DNA from: Nitrospira sp. CR1.1
Lineage (GTDB): Bacteria > Nitrospirota > Nitrospiria > Nitrospirales > Nitrospiraceae
Length of the DNA stretch: 64,000 nucleotides
Direction: 5' to 3'
Assembly: GCA_014055465.1 (NCBI GenBank)
Contig: WIAF01000011.1
Coordinates: forward strand, 62,001-126,000
Below, one piece after another: positions 49,438 through 57,498 of this stretch. Every line of letters begins with the position of its first letter. Position 1 is the first letter of the stretch. Under the pieces are notes generated by a model that searched no databases, was not told the origin of the DNA, and saw nothing but the letters and a program-made list of their open reading frames with translations. Position numbers and translations under genes: made by a program.

Positions 49438-50298
49438 ATGCGATTCTGCAAACTTGGCGAAACCCTTGGCGCCGAAGTAACGGGGCTTAACCTTCAGGCG
49501 CCTCATGGTCGACGAGAGATCGACCAATTGATGAAGAAGTGGTCTCGGCACGGTGTGCTGGTATTTCGTGGACAAAGGATCACCGATGAAGAGCAGGTGC
49601 GTTTCGCTCGTCGTTTGGGCCGTCTTGAAACGTTCACCCCGAGGAAGGAAAATGTTCCTTTTATCCCCGAGATCTTTCGTTCATCCAACACGGATGAGTT
49701 AGGGCAGTTACTGCCGTCCCACGACGAACGAATCAAAATGCTGCGGTTGAATTGGCTATGGCACATTGATAGCTCTTATCGCGAATTGCCTATTAAGGGC
49801 GTAGTTCTGCGGGCTCTGCATGTAGCCGAGGAAGGCGGCGATACGATCTTTGCTGACAATGTCACTGCGTTTGAGAAACTACCTAGTGTCATGAAGAGAC
49901 GTATCGAAAGTCTCAGGGCGATCCATAACTTTGCATATCTGGTCCGTCAGCAAGGAGATGATTTGCGCCCGGAGGAGGCGGTGAGTTTGCCGCGTACTGA
50001 GCATCCCCTAGTTCGTCGGCATGCAGATGGACGCCGATCGCTGTACCTGAGTCCGCCCTACATGGAAAAGATCGTGGGCTGGAGCGATGCCGACAGTCAC
50101 ACCTTGATTCACGAGCTTATGGCCTGGGCCACGCAGGAAAATTTCCTTTTCCGCCACCGCTGGCTGCCGCATGATGTCATCATGTGGGATAACGCATGGA
50201 CCATGCATCGCGTCACCCCGTACGATGTCACGCGCCACATACGTGCCGTACACGGGGTAACGATTCTCGGAGAGAAGCCCGTCCTTCCTCAAAAATGA
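49438..50298 (+). CDS. TauD/TfdA-type Fe(II)/2-oxoglutarate dioxygenase
   Basis: The 286-residue protein has the TauD/TfdA fold: GAEVTGLNLQAPHGRREIDQ and GVLVFRGQRITDEEQVRFAR at the N-terminus. The triad is WHIDSSYRELP (His and Asp, near residue 108) and NAWTMHRVTPYD (His). The arginine in RHIRAVHGVTI binds 2-oxoglutarate in the family. TauD/TfdA members oxidise sulfonates, phenoxyacetates or amino acids on carrier proteins. The ATG at 49438 follows GAGGGCAG; an ATG four codons upstream also exists. It lies 105 bases after the PhyH-type gene in the same direction, so it probably belongs to the operon. Confidence 0.85.
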   Translation: MRFCKLGETLGAEVTGLNLQAPHGRREIDQLMKKWSRHGVLVFRGQRITDEEQVRFARRLGRLETFTPRKENVPFIPEIFRSSNTDELGQLLPSHDERIKMLRLNWLWHIDSSYRELPIKGVVLRALHVAEEGGDTIFADNVTAFEKLPSVMKRRIESLRAIHNFAYLVRQQGDDLRPEEAVSLPRTEHPLVRRHADGRRSLYLSPPYMEKIVGWSDADSHTLIHELMAWATQENFLFRHRWLPHDVIMWDNAWTMHRVTPYDVTRHIRAVHGVTILGEKPVLPQK

Positions 50299-50426
50299 GC
50301 CTATTTCACGACTGTAGTATTCCTGCACGAATAACGACTAATACTTGTTGGGAAGCCTGGGATAATCCGTAATCGGTTTCCGATGCTCAACAGCCTCAAG
50401 GATGATCGTCCGTGAATCGTTGTGGG

Positions 50427-52088
50427 TTAGATTGCGTCATCTACCAACTGGGAAGTGAGCAACGCCAGTACCCCCAACACGAATTTATCATGGATGTCCT
50501 GCCGATAGTACGATCCGAGCGCGTTGAAATAGGACGAGACTTGCGAAGCTGGGTCTTGCGTGTCTATGAGGAATTTGGATATCCGGCTTAGTTGTCTGAA
50601 ATAGTCTCTTGGATTGGCAGTATGGTCGCGCTGAAGGTAATGGAGGCATCGCTGGCTTCGTAATTGAAGTGCGGTCTCCCGACAGGCGGACGCCACCTCG
50701 CCGTAATTAAAGAGACCGACAGTGGCTGGGTAGTTATCAGTGATTTCGCTGTCTTCACGGTGGACTTGCAAGAACGCTTTCCCTGAGCTGATCATCAGAC
50801 TCGAGGTGGCTTGACCTTCAAATACCCCCGGAAGCGCACTTCGCGCAAAAAAGGCATTATAAACATCCCCCGGCACCGGACCAAGTAACGCCACAATTAC
50901 ATCATATTGAGCCGCGCGATTCATCGTTGCTTCCAGGGATGATGCGATATCCATATAAGTTCCTTGAACGAAGTCGTAAGTTGACAAACAGACAAGTCTG
51001 GCCCCCTGTTCAATCCATGGCCCTACATGCCTTGCCGTTTCGCACACGAACCGGTCCAACATCTCTTGCGACAGCTCTCCCCTACCCATCACACGAGCGT
51101 ATTCTCGACCAAGAGCATTCTTGAACGCAGTGAGTTCAAAGTCCCGACTCACGAGATCGTCGGCAAAAGGAGACAACAGGGCTTCAAAGTGAGGGATGGC
51201 CGTCGGCTTATTGAAACAGCAGGCCATGATGGGCCGTCCAAGGACTTGTTGCGCGCCGAAAGCTGTGAATATTATGTTCAACGCGATTTCGGAAATCTGA
51301 TCACGAAACTGGTGGAGTCCGTAGAGGGGCCAGAGGCCAAGGCGAGTGTGCTCTTGCGACATTTGATAAACAGCGCGTGCATTCTTCGTGTTAATTCGAA
51401 GGTCTTGATCAAAGTTTTGGGTGGTGGCATACCAATTCCAGATCTCCTCTGACACGTCGGCACATAAGGAAGGTGGAAACGTAAACGGAAGGCTCCGAAA
51501 AGATGAATGGGCATCCACCATATAAAACGACTGCCCCTGGGGTGTTTCAATCCTGGAGCTTGCGTAATAAGGATCAGCTTTCTTAGATGCGTGATCGTCC
51601 CAGAGATATGGCTGGAGCCGAAGAAAATAGATGACTTTGAGCTCTCTAGCCAAGTTGATTGACATCTCATCCGCTCCACCGGTAAACCCCAGGGTCACTT
51701 CGTCCCTGAGTCGGTGACGATCGTTATAGGGAAGAAAGGAGATATGACGACATGGGCCGTAGGTGATCACTGATGCGGCTATTTTTCGCGGATCAACCCC
51801 CGGCAAGAGAACGGCTAGTTTGTGGGCCGTACTGTTCGGCGGCAGACTAGGGTTCTCGGCGAAGATAATGCAGAGTCGTCCCGCATAACCTGTTCGATCG
51901 ATCAGTCGTCTCATGAGGTTTATTGAGGCCGCCTGATGACCAAAATGATGTGCCCCATCTACGAAAAAGCGGATTTCTTTTTGATCTTTGATGAGCGCGA
52001 ACACGTCTTGCAGCACCCGCGTCGTCTCAGGATCGTCCGCCGTTTCCATTAGTAGGAAATTCTCAACAATGTGCCTAAAGTGTTCCAT
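50427..52088 (-). CDS. Large hypothetical protein of unknown function
   Basis: I do not recognise this 553-residue protein. It has no signal peptide or membrane helix. Near residue 40 it has FVDGAHHFGHQAASINLMRR, followed by an alternating strand/helix pattern (GRLCIIFAENPSLPPNS, LGFTGGADEMSINLARELKV) that could be a Rossmann-like or GT-B-type N-terminal domain. A second segment has IMACCFNKPTAIPHFEALLS and VIVALLGPVPGDVYNAFFA. The gene converges with the dioxygenase operon (128-base gap). A glycosyltransferase-like fold is a weak guess from the Gly-His pattern only. Confidence 0.7.
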   Translation of the reverse strand: MEHFRHIVENFLLMETADDPETTRVLQDVFALIKDQKEIRFFVDGAHHFGHQAASINLMRRLIDRTGYAGRLCIIFAENPSLPPNSTAHKLAVLLPGVDPRKIAASVITYGPCRHISFLPYNDRHRLRDEVTLGFTGGADEMSINLARELKVIYFLRLQPYLWDDHASKKADPYYASSRIETPQGQSFYMVDAHSSFRSLPFTFPPSLCADVSEEIWNWYATTQNFDQDLRINTKNARAVYQMSQEHTRLGLWPLYGLHQFRDQISEIALNIIFTAFGAQQVLGRPIMACCFNKPTAIPHFEALLSPFADDLVSRDFELTAFKNALGREYARVMGRGELSQEMLDRFVCETARHVGPWIEQGARLVCLSTYDFVQGTYMDIASSLEATMNRAAQYDVIVALLGPVPGDVYNAFFARSALPGVFEGQATSSLMISSGKAFLQVHREDSEITDNYPATVGLFNYGEVASACRETALQLRSQRCLHYLQRDHTANPRDYFRQLSRISKFLIDTQDPASQVSSYFNALGSYYRQDIHDKFVLGVLALLTSQLVDDAI

Positions 52089-52250
52089 GTGGGATGCACC
52101 AACTTCTCATTTGTGAGCAAAGGTGAGATTCGAGGCCCAACTGGTTATCATAGCGAGGGCGAATGAACAAGAGTGTGGTCGAATGACTGCTTCTCTTTTT
52201 GATCCGAGCCTTATCGGTCGGGTTCTACTCTGATACCACGAAAACCTGAG

Positions 52251-52709
52251 TCAAGAGTTTGGACCTCTCGTGCTGAAACGCCGCTCTCCCCGCTGCCGGG
52301 AATTGTGCCAGCGTTGAGTGTAATCAAGGATATCTTGGTCAACCTGGATATCTGTACCAAGTCTAAGGAGAGTTACCAGCGGTGATGGTGGGGGCGAGGA
52401 GCGGACTCTTTGCAGCCCGCTTGGAAAACTTCTCTGGTTTCCGATGCTGGAGCGCCCGATGACGGCTACGCTCGTGGTAGTCTCGCCGGCGCGCCGCGAT
52501 GCGCGGTGAGGACACGAATCCGCTACCCGGAGCGCGGTGCGCGTGTTCCGATGACTCTGATAGCGACGTGTGGGATATCGCCGTTTCCACCAAGAGAACG
52601 TCTGTTCGGCAATCCCGAGGTGGCAGATCACATCGGCGATCGGGGCACCCAGCTACACCTGCTTCAGCACCGCCACGATTTGTTCCATGCTGAAGCGTTT
52701 CCGTTTCAC
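52251..52709 (-). pseudogene. IS3-family transposase remnant (OrfA with internal stop, OrfB end)
   Basis: Read on the minus strand from the GTG at 52707-52709, after AGGAGAACGCC, the sequence gives VKRKRFSMEQIVAVLKQ and then TAG. In the same frame it continues with GAPIADVICHLGIAEQTFSW, the OrfA helix-turn-helix of IS3-type elements. After a scrambled part, VDQDILDYTQRWHNSRQRGE resembles the end of OrfB. Most of the transposase is missing. No clear inverted terminal repeats were found. It is a decayed copy, not active. Confidence 0.7.
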
Positions 52710-52738
52710 GGCGTTCTCCTTTCCCCTACAGGGCGAGT

Positions 52739-52983
52739 GTGAGTGACGGTGCTGGCGCAACTGCCGTCTACACCTATGAGGCTGTGGACAACCTGCTCTC
52801 GGTCGACCGCCTCACACCCCCTGGCAGCGGCATCGGGATCTATCTCGTTAATCCAGTCGCTGGGCCGGTCATGCAATTTTGCCGAATACAAGGATATGGA
52901 AAGGATATGGATTTGATCCGGTCGCCTCCAACAATGTCGTGAAGTTTAATGGGGTGACCGCCACGGTGTCGCTGGAGTTACGC
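52739..52983 (+). pseudogene. Rhs/YD-repeat and TIG-domain gene fragment
   Basis: One frame gives TAVYTYEAVDNLLSVDRLTP, a YD/RHS repeat. After a frameshift near 52890 another gives GFDPVASNNVVKFNGVTATV, typical of a TIG/IPT domain. It ends at a stop at 52981-52983, overlapping the end of the vapC-type gene on the other strand. Both parts are found together in large RHS/YD-repeat proteins. The piece is far too short to function and begins right beside the IS3 remnant, so it may be a truncated neighbour of that insertion. Confidence 0.55.
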
Positions 52984-53394
52984 TGACCGTTTCCAGCTTT
53001 CGACGATGAGGCCAGGAATGCGCTGGAAGTGCGCGAGGTTGTTCGTAATCAACGGACGCTGCGCGTCCAAGGCGGTAGCGGCAATGAGCAGGTCTGCATC
53101 GGGCAGCAAAGCCCCCTGTCGATGGAGATCGCCGTATAACGTCGCCGCGCGCTCTACGACTTGGTCGGTGATCGGCAGAATGAGACTGGCCTGGCAGAGC
53201 AACGTGAAGGCCGCCTCTTGAGTCCGTGCCTGTTTCGCCTTCAGTCCCCGCAGGAGTTCATAGCGAGTGATAATCGAGAAGGCCAGCCGCTGGTGCTCCG
53301 CCAGATAGTTCCGCACCCGCTGCACGACGAGGGGATGTTGCTTGAGAAGTTCGGAGAGAATATCGGTATCGAGGAGGGCAGCCGGTTGCGGCAT
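52978..53394 (-). CDS. VapC-type PIN-domain toxin
   Basis: PIN-domain toxins are Mg-dependent RNases that cut tRNA or other RNAs. The 138-residue protein has the acidic residues of the fold: Asp in LLDTDILSELLKQHP (residues near 8-10), Glu in TRYELLRGLKAK, Asp in PDADLLIAATALDA. The ending ITNNLAHFQRIPGL carries Asn where many members have Asp, as in some VapC lineages. Its ATG overlaps the antitoxin stop by one base (TAATG), the classical toxin-antitoxin layout. Confidence 0.92.
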   Translation of the reverse strand: MPQPAALLDTDILSELLKQHPLVVQRVRNYLAEHQRLAFSIITRYELLRGLKAKQARTQEAAFTLLCQASLILPITDQVVERAATLYGDLHRQGALLPDADLLIAATALDAQRPLITNNLAHFQRIPGLIVESWKRSA

Positions 53395-53630
53395 TAGGCA
53401 GCCGGCTCACGGAAGAAGTGCTGCCGATCCAACGCAATGGACTCGACCTGCGTGATCTCGTCGGTACTCAGTCCGTGATAGACCTGTGCGGCACGCCGCA
53501 GAATTTCGTCCGCGCCAAGCGCGAGCTCGGTATCGATCGTGACCTGTACTTCCGCATCATCAGTCAACGCAAGAGGTTCCAACGGCTGTAACACTCCGCC
53601 ATGATAGCGGGCTTTGATTGTTTGTCGCAT
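53394..53630 (-). CDS. DUF104-type antitoxin partner of VapC
   Basis: The 78-residue protein begins MRQTIKARYHGGVLQPLEPL, which matches the DUF104 antitoxin family (short AbrB-like proteins next to PIN toxins). A GGAGGAGGG site precedes the ATG at 53628-53630. An earlier frame start lacks a site. The C-terminal half (STDEITQVESIALDRQHFF) would wrap the toxin. It is expected to repress its own operon together with the toxin, as known for the family; the operator is not identified. Confidence 0.85.
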   Translation of the reverse strand: MRQTIKARYHGGVLQPLEPLALTDDAEVQVTIDTELALGADEILRRAAQVYHGLSTDEITQVESIALDRQHFFREPAA

Positions 53631-53831
53631 CGTGGAGCCCTCCTCCGCCCTCACCCATCTGAATTAGTGAGCTAGCCGCTCCCATTCTACTCAAACCGGA
53701 CCCAAATCTCACCACTTGTCGCAAGATCGCCCCTCAGCCTACAAAACTTACTGGTTTGTCGCTGTTCCCAACGAACTGTCTCGCCAGAGGGGCTCACTTC
53801 AGTTTTCACCGACGAAGAAGGTGGGGAGAGG

Positions 53832-55445
53832 TTACCTTGTATCCTTGGTAATTAAGGCACTTGCGACTCCAACCAGAGCAAACGCTTTATGAGAGGGGAA
53901 CTCAGCAGCTGTAATCCACCGAACGACGCCGTCCACATCTCCATGTTTTGTTTGATTAAAGGCAAGCCACTTAAACGTCTCGCCGCTTTCGGTATCGTGC
54001 TCAGGGATCAATAGCGCATAACCAAGGGCTTCCTGCAGCGCGCCATGGTCTGCACGGGAAAGGGCGATCCGGCTTAACGTGTGGGCGGTGGCACGTGAAA
54101 AGGAGTGCAGCTGAGAGAACAATTTCATCGCCCGAGCATCGCCCGTCCTAAGGCTGTCTAACGCCTCTGCTGTTTCGACGAACACTCGTGCTTCCGCAAT
54201 CGCTTGTTGGTGTACCTGGATGAGGGTTAGCGCGTGCGTGATTTTACCCGCTTCCGCAGCGGAGGCTGCAACAGAAGCATACGCGGTAGTTCTTGCCTCA
54301 TCACTCTTAATTTTTGCAATGGTTTCCATCGCTCTATCCAATGTCTCCACTGCCACTTGGCGTTCAGCAATTCGACTCAACGCATAGTCCATCAGCGAGT
54401 CGTCGCCCTTCCCTAGCAACGCGGTCTGTAGTGCCCCCTCATAGTCCTGGGCCTGAGCTTGGACACCTACGATCTCCCGTAGTGCGAAGTTCCGGTGCCC
54501 TTCTAGTTCAATAGTCAGTGCAACCTTCCTCGACTGAGTAATGTCATGAGCACGAGCGTACAGCGTGGCAATGCGCCATTGTAGGTCTGCTCTTGCATAA
54601 ATGTTGTATACGGCGGGCGCCTCCTGCGTTGCTATCGTGAGGCTATCCAGACACCCTTGCACATCCCCCTCAGCGAGCTGGCGGTGCGCAGTGTCTTTGT
54701 AGGTAAGCGCCTTAACACCTCGAACAGGAATTGTGGCGGCGACGTTGAGTTGGCGCATGCGGTTTTTCTCTGCCATGGTCACTGCCCAGAGCAGGTAACT
54801 TTTGAAGCCTTGATCCTCTGTTAGCTCAGTAAGCTGGACCGCCTCGTCTGGCAATCCGGTAGCCAGTTGCAGCTGCATCAATGGAATCAAAGAGTAGGGG
54901 TTCGCCCTCCATACATCCTGTACGGTTCGTAATGCAGCGGGTACGTCTCCATTTTTTGCCTGGATTTCGGCTATGCGATAGAGCGCAGTCCCACGGGCAG
55001 CGTAGTTTTCCGAAATTTCTGCTGAGAGTTGGAGTGCTCTTTGAATATCTCCACCGGCGGCATAGGCGATGGCGATATGAGACAAGGCATTGGCGCGAGC
55101 AATTTGTTCGGAAATACGTGCACGGGTCTGTTCGGCTCCTGTGATATTACCCTTACTTGCCTGGATCTCGACAACAGTCACCCACGCATTGTCTTTGTTT
55201 CCGGGCAACGGCTCCAATTCCGCGGTCTTCATCGCACCAGCCTCGTCACCAATTTTTTGCTGGGCTCTAAGGATGTCGAGAAGAGCACTCCGCTTTACAG
55301 TGTCATCAGCTATGTGTGCCGCGTTGTTACTCGCGTCACGCAGGAGGGTTAGCGCCGAGAGATCTTCGGCCCATCCACTGGATGGATAAGGTGCTCTCAC
55401 GACAATAAGGAGACAGGCGTACACAACAAACGAGCGAGGTTTCAT
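53832..55445 (-). CDS. Exported TPR-like repeat protein
   Basis: The 537-residue protein begins with a signal peptide (MKPRSFVVYACLLIVVRAP, cleavage near GWA-ED). The rest is a chain of about 15 helical-hairpin repeats with the pattern A-x-x-x-I-A-x-x-x-A-x-x-G-[DN]-x-x-x-A-L, for example ALSHIAIAYAAGGDIQRALQ and RGTALYRIAEIQAKNGDVPA. This fits TPR-type solenoids used for protein binding. No catalytic motif is visible. It is the last full gene of the island before the right attachment site. Its function is unknown. Confidence 0.75.
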   Translation of the reverse strand: MKPRSFVVYACLLIVVRAPYPSSGWAEDLSALTLLRDASNNAAHIADDTVKRSALLDILRAQQKIGDEAGAMKTAELEPLPGNKDNAWVTVVEIQASKGNITGAEQTRARISEQIARANALSHIAIAYAAGGDIQRALQLSAEISENYAARGTALYRIAEIQAKNGDVPAALRTVQDVWRANPYSLIPLMQLQLATGLPDEAVQLTELTEDQGFKSYLLWAVTMAEKNRMRQLNVAATIPVRGVKALTYKDTAHRQLAEGDVQGCLDSLTIATQEAPAVYNIYARADLQWRIATLYARAHDITQSRKVALTIELEGHRNFALREIVGVQAQAQDYEGALQTALLGKGDDSLMDYALSRIAERQVAVETLDRAMETIAKIKSDEARTTAYASVAASAAEAGKITHALTLIQVHQQAIAEARVFVETAEALDSLRTGDARAMKLFSQLHSFSRATAHTLSRIALSRADHGALQEALGYALLIPEHDTESGETFKWLAFNQTKHGDVDGVVRWITAAEFPSHKAFALVGVASALITKDTR

Positions 55446-55737
55446 AGGATGTCACATTGAAGACAATGAATTCCTGAATAGACAGTACGCGTGTGGAGGG
55501 CTATCGTCAAAGAAACGGCTATTTTGTGGAGAGTGGACCGACACGAGGAGCAACACTACTGTCTCAATCTAGGGGTGCAGTCCAAAACTCTGTGCTAAAT
55601 TTGTGCTAAAAATTTTCAAAACCCATCTATACTTCTCGAAACAATGGATTCGATGGAATGCACGCAAACAAATGTTTTCGCAGCAAAAAATGGGGAAACC
55701 ATTGATACACCGAGCATTTCAAAAATCGTCCAGGCCT
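55446..55737. other. Non-coding AT-rich end of the island
   Basis: This 292-base stretch before the right attachment site has no supported gene. It holds the right copy of the 20-bp inner repeat (55591-55610), and the 120 bases after it are AT-rich with several A-tracts. This arrangement is common around integrase-binding arms. Confidence 0.5.
55591..55610. repeat. 20-bp inner repeat, right copy
   Basis: The copy is identical to 41541-41560, in the same orientation, with its two tandem TGTGCTAAA units. It lies 127 bases inside the right attachment site, and the left copy lies 44 bases inside the left one. Here it is not coding. Confidence 0.6.
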
Positions 55738-55785
55738 GTTTCCTAAACCGCGGGTCGCGCGTTCAATTCGTGTCGGGGGCACCAA
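55738..55785 (+). repeat. attR: right 48-bp direct repeat (3' half of tRNA-Arg)
   Basis: It equals 41449-41496 with one difference (G at 55759). It includes the anticodon loop region, T arm, acceptor 3' strand and CCA of tRNA-Arg, but the 5' half is missing, so it is not a tRNA gene. It marks the right end of the island. Confidence 0.92.
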
Positions 55786-55869
55786 CCAATCCCGCTGCCA
55801 TTCACCTGTAGAATGAACCGCGGTCGCATTCCGTATCAAATGGCTGTGCTCGATTCGATTTGCCGCCAC

Positions 55870-56037
55870 TCACTCAGAGTCGAGGGTGGCAATCCTCCTC
55901 TTCTCAAAATTCTCAAAATGCTTTCGCACCACTTCTGGAGTTGAAGGAGTGCCTCCTCCTGCTGGCATATCGGATTCGCTTCTCCCCTTTCGCACGATGA
56001 CCCTTAGGTCTTCAGGCTCAGCGCAAATTGTTCTCAT
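55870..56037 (-). CDS. Possible small hypothetical protein
   Basis: This is a 55-residue frame starting MRTICAEPEDLRVIVRKGRS, after GGAGAGAAC. An upstream GTG would make it 69 residues. The composition is plausible for a soluble protein (PSTPEVVRKHFENFEKRRIA), but no family is known and the spacing of the ribosome-binding site is only moderate. It lies just outside the island. It is kept as uncertain. Confidence 0.35.
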   Translation of the reverse strand: MRTICAEPEDLRVIVRKGRSESDMPAGGGTPSTPEVVRKHFENFEKRRIATLDSE

Positions 56038-56189
56038 TGCACAGTTCTCTCCATTAAATCTCAACTCCTCGCCGAACACTCGTGAAGTAAGGCCCTCACA
56101 CCATCACTAGAATCAACAGGTTGCCGAAATACAGGGGAACGGTATTGAGTTTGCAGTGGTGACTCCACATAACAAAAGGAGTCCCCATC

Positions 56190-56321
56190 ATGATTGAGTT
56201 TCCGCTGATCCTCATAGGGTATGCACTTCTGCCGATCATTGCCTTCCAGCTCATGATCATGGCTGACCGTCCTCAACAGAAGGGTGAACAAAACGCCTTT
56301 CCACAGGTCGAAATCCTGTAA
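56190..56321 (+). CDS. Small membrane protein (43 residues)
   Basis: This short gene starts with ATG after AAAAGGAGTCCCCATC, a strong ribosome-binding site. It encodes MIEFPLILIGYALLPIIAFQ and then LMIMADRPQQKGEQNAFPQV, ending EIL. The first 25 residues form one hydrophobic helix; the rest is polar. No family is recognised. The clear site and the single-helix layout support translation. Confidence 0.55.
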   Translation: MIEFPLILIGYALLPIIAFQLMIMADRPQQKGEQNAFPQVEIL

Positions 56322-56662
56322 GCCCGCGGCGGCTTCACAAGCCATGGGTGGAGCCGCCGCCGTTCCAGGCCAGTATCACAAGCTCCCGCCGCGTTATCCG
56401 TTACCAACCGTTGAGCCTCCAGTCTGTCAGTGAGAGTAAGGCCGGACGGCGCTTACCAACTTGGCGTTCCTAAGTAGGTAGGGGTATAGCGAGAGCACAC
56501 CAAGGCTCAATGTACTCGACGAATGCAGCAGACGTAGGTAGAATTGGTCCTGTATACTGTGGCGAGCTCGTCAGGTGTATACCCTACACACAGTAGGAAC
56601 CGTTCTTGATAAAGTTTCATTTCATGACGAGCAGTTACGGTAAATTTTCCCCGAAAGAGTCC
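56322..56662. other. Intergenic region without recognised elements
   Basis: I see no gene, RNA or repeat in this 341-base stretch. The start of the following lipoprotein gene may lie up to 57 bases further upstream than annotated (ATG at 56606), which would shorten the gap. Confidence 0.4.
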
Positions 56663-57346
56663 ATGAAGGCGGCGAATTTAGTCATTCATCTGTTCCTGGT
56701 CCTCCTCGCCACAGCCGGATGCCACGGATATACCCTCCTGGAAACGCCAACGACCGACGGCTTCCATTCCAAACTGCCTGCACCCTATACAAGGGCCGTC
56801 GTCTGGGGCGGACGCTCCGACACAATCCAAAGCGCCAGCACCTGGCTCCTCAAAAAGGGCCTTCTGGTTGTAGATCAAACAAAAGTCCTGCAAGCCGCAG
56901 CCGATCAAAAAGTGAGCCTTTCGGCGTATCAGTATCTCGAAACGGACGTGCTCCGAATGGCTAAACTGGTCGGTGCCCGGCTAGTCGTGTTCAGTAATGC
57001 CGAGGTGGGGTCTTGGGAAGCGCTGGATTGGAGTGGGGGACTACCCCGTAGTCAACGGGTCTACTCAGCCACCATTGCGTTGCGAGCGGTCGATGTGAAC
57101 ACCGGCGAGATCGAATGGAGCGGAAAAGCCCAGTCCACCGAACGATTCAGCAATATCGAGGAAGGGATCAGCCTCCTGACCTGTCATGCCCTAGCCACAG
57201 CCTGGGGCATGCGTAACCCGGGCTCCGTTGCTCCCGAGAACATCTGTCCCCCGGGATCCGGCCTCATGACCACCGAGGGCACCAGACACCCTGCTACCCC
57301 TGCTGCGTCCACAAGAGAGAACCTCACCCCATCGATGAACAACTAG
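56663..57346 (+). CDS. Lipoprotein of unknown function
   Basis: The 227-residue protein starts MKAANLVIHLFLVLLATAGC with a lipobox (TAGC). An upstream in-frame ATG at 56606 would put 19 polar residues before the signal sequence and is less likely. The mature part has a core (RAVVWGGRSDTIQSASTWLL, LVGARLVVFSNAEVGSWEAL, ALRAVDVNTGEIEWSGKAQS) resembling CsgG-like outer-membrane lipoproteins, in particular the RAVDVNTGEI[EL]W strand. The last 45 residues are Pro/Thr/Ser-rich. It is probably envelope-associated; the exact role is unknown. Confidence 0.7.
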   Translation: MKAANLVIHLFLVLLATAGCHGYTLLETPTTDGFHSKLPAPYTRAVVWGGRSDTIQSASTWLLKKGLLVVDQTKVLQAAADQKVSLSAYQYLETDVLRMAKLVGARLVVFSNAEVGSWEALDWSGGLPRSQRVYSATIALRAVDVNTGEIEWSGKAQSTERFSNIEEGISLLTCHALATAWGMRNPGSVAPENICPPGSGLMTTEGTRHPATPAASTRENLTPSMNN

Positions 57347-57498
57347 CCTGCGAATCATTTGGCCGGCGGCTACACCCCCCGCACGTTCGCTCTGCAGACC
57401 ACCTGACGCGCAAACTCTCTCTTTTGTCGATTTTCTTGTTCAGTGCGTTATACTGAGCGAATACCGCTGCTGATAGTTCCCTCACCGGTTTTTTGCCT

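Larger units (their letters stand above)
41449..55785. mobile_element. Integrated genomic island in tRNA-Arg(CCT), about 14.3 kb
   Basis: The element is bounded by the 48-bp repeats at 41449-41496 and 55738-55785. It holds a tyrosine recombinase gene next to the left repeat, a secreted protein, a beta-helix membrane protein, the lanthipeptide-like operon, a protein of unknown function, an IS3 remnant, an Rhs/TIG fragment, a toxin-antitoxin pair and an exported repeat protein. A second 20-bp repeat (41541-41560 and 55591-55610) lies inside each end. By eye, base use and codon choice in 43-50 kb are more AT-rich than in the flanking genes. No conjugation or phage structural genes are seen, so it is probably not self-transmissible. 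Confidence 0.85.

Noticed and set aside
55738-55785. Second tRNA-Arg gene
   Set aside because: Only the 3' half from the anticodon region is present. The D arm and 5' acceptor strand are missing, so it cannot fold as a tRNA.
55627-55869. 80-residue minus-strand frame across the right attachment site
   Set aside because: Its sequence is the translation of the tRNA-Arg 3' half and neighbouring AT-rich DNA; no coding signs.
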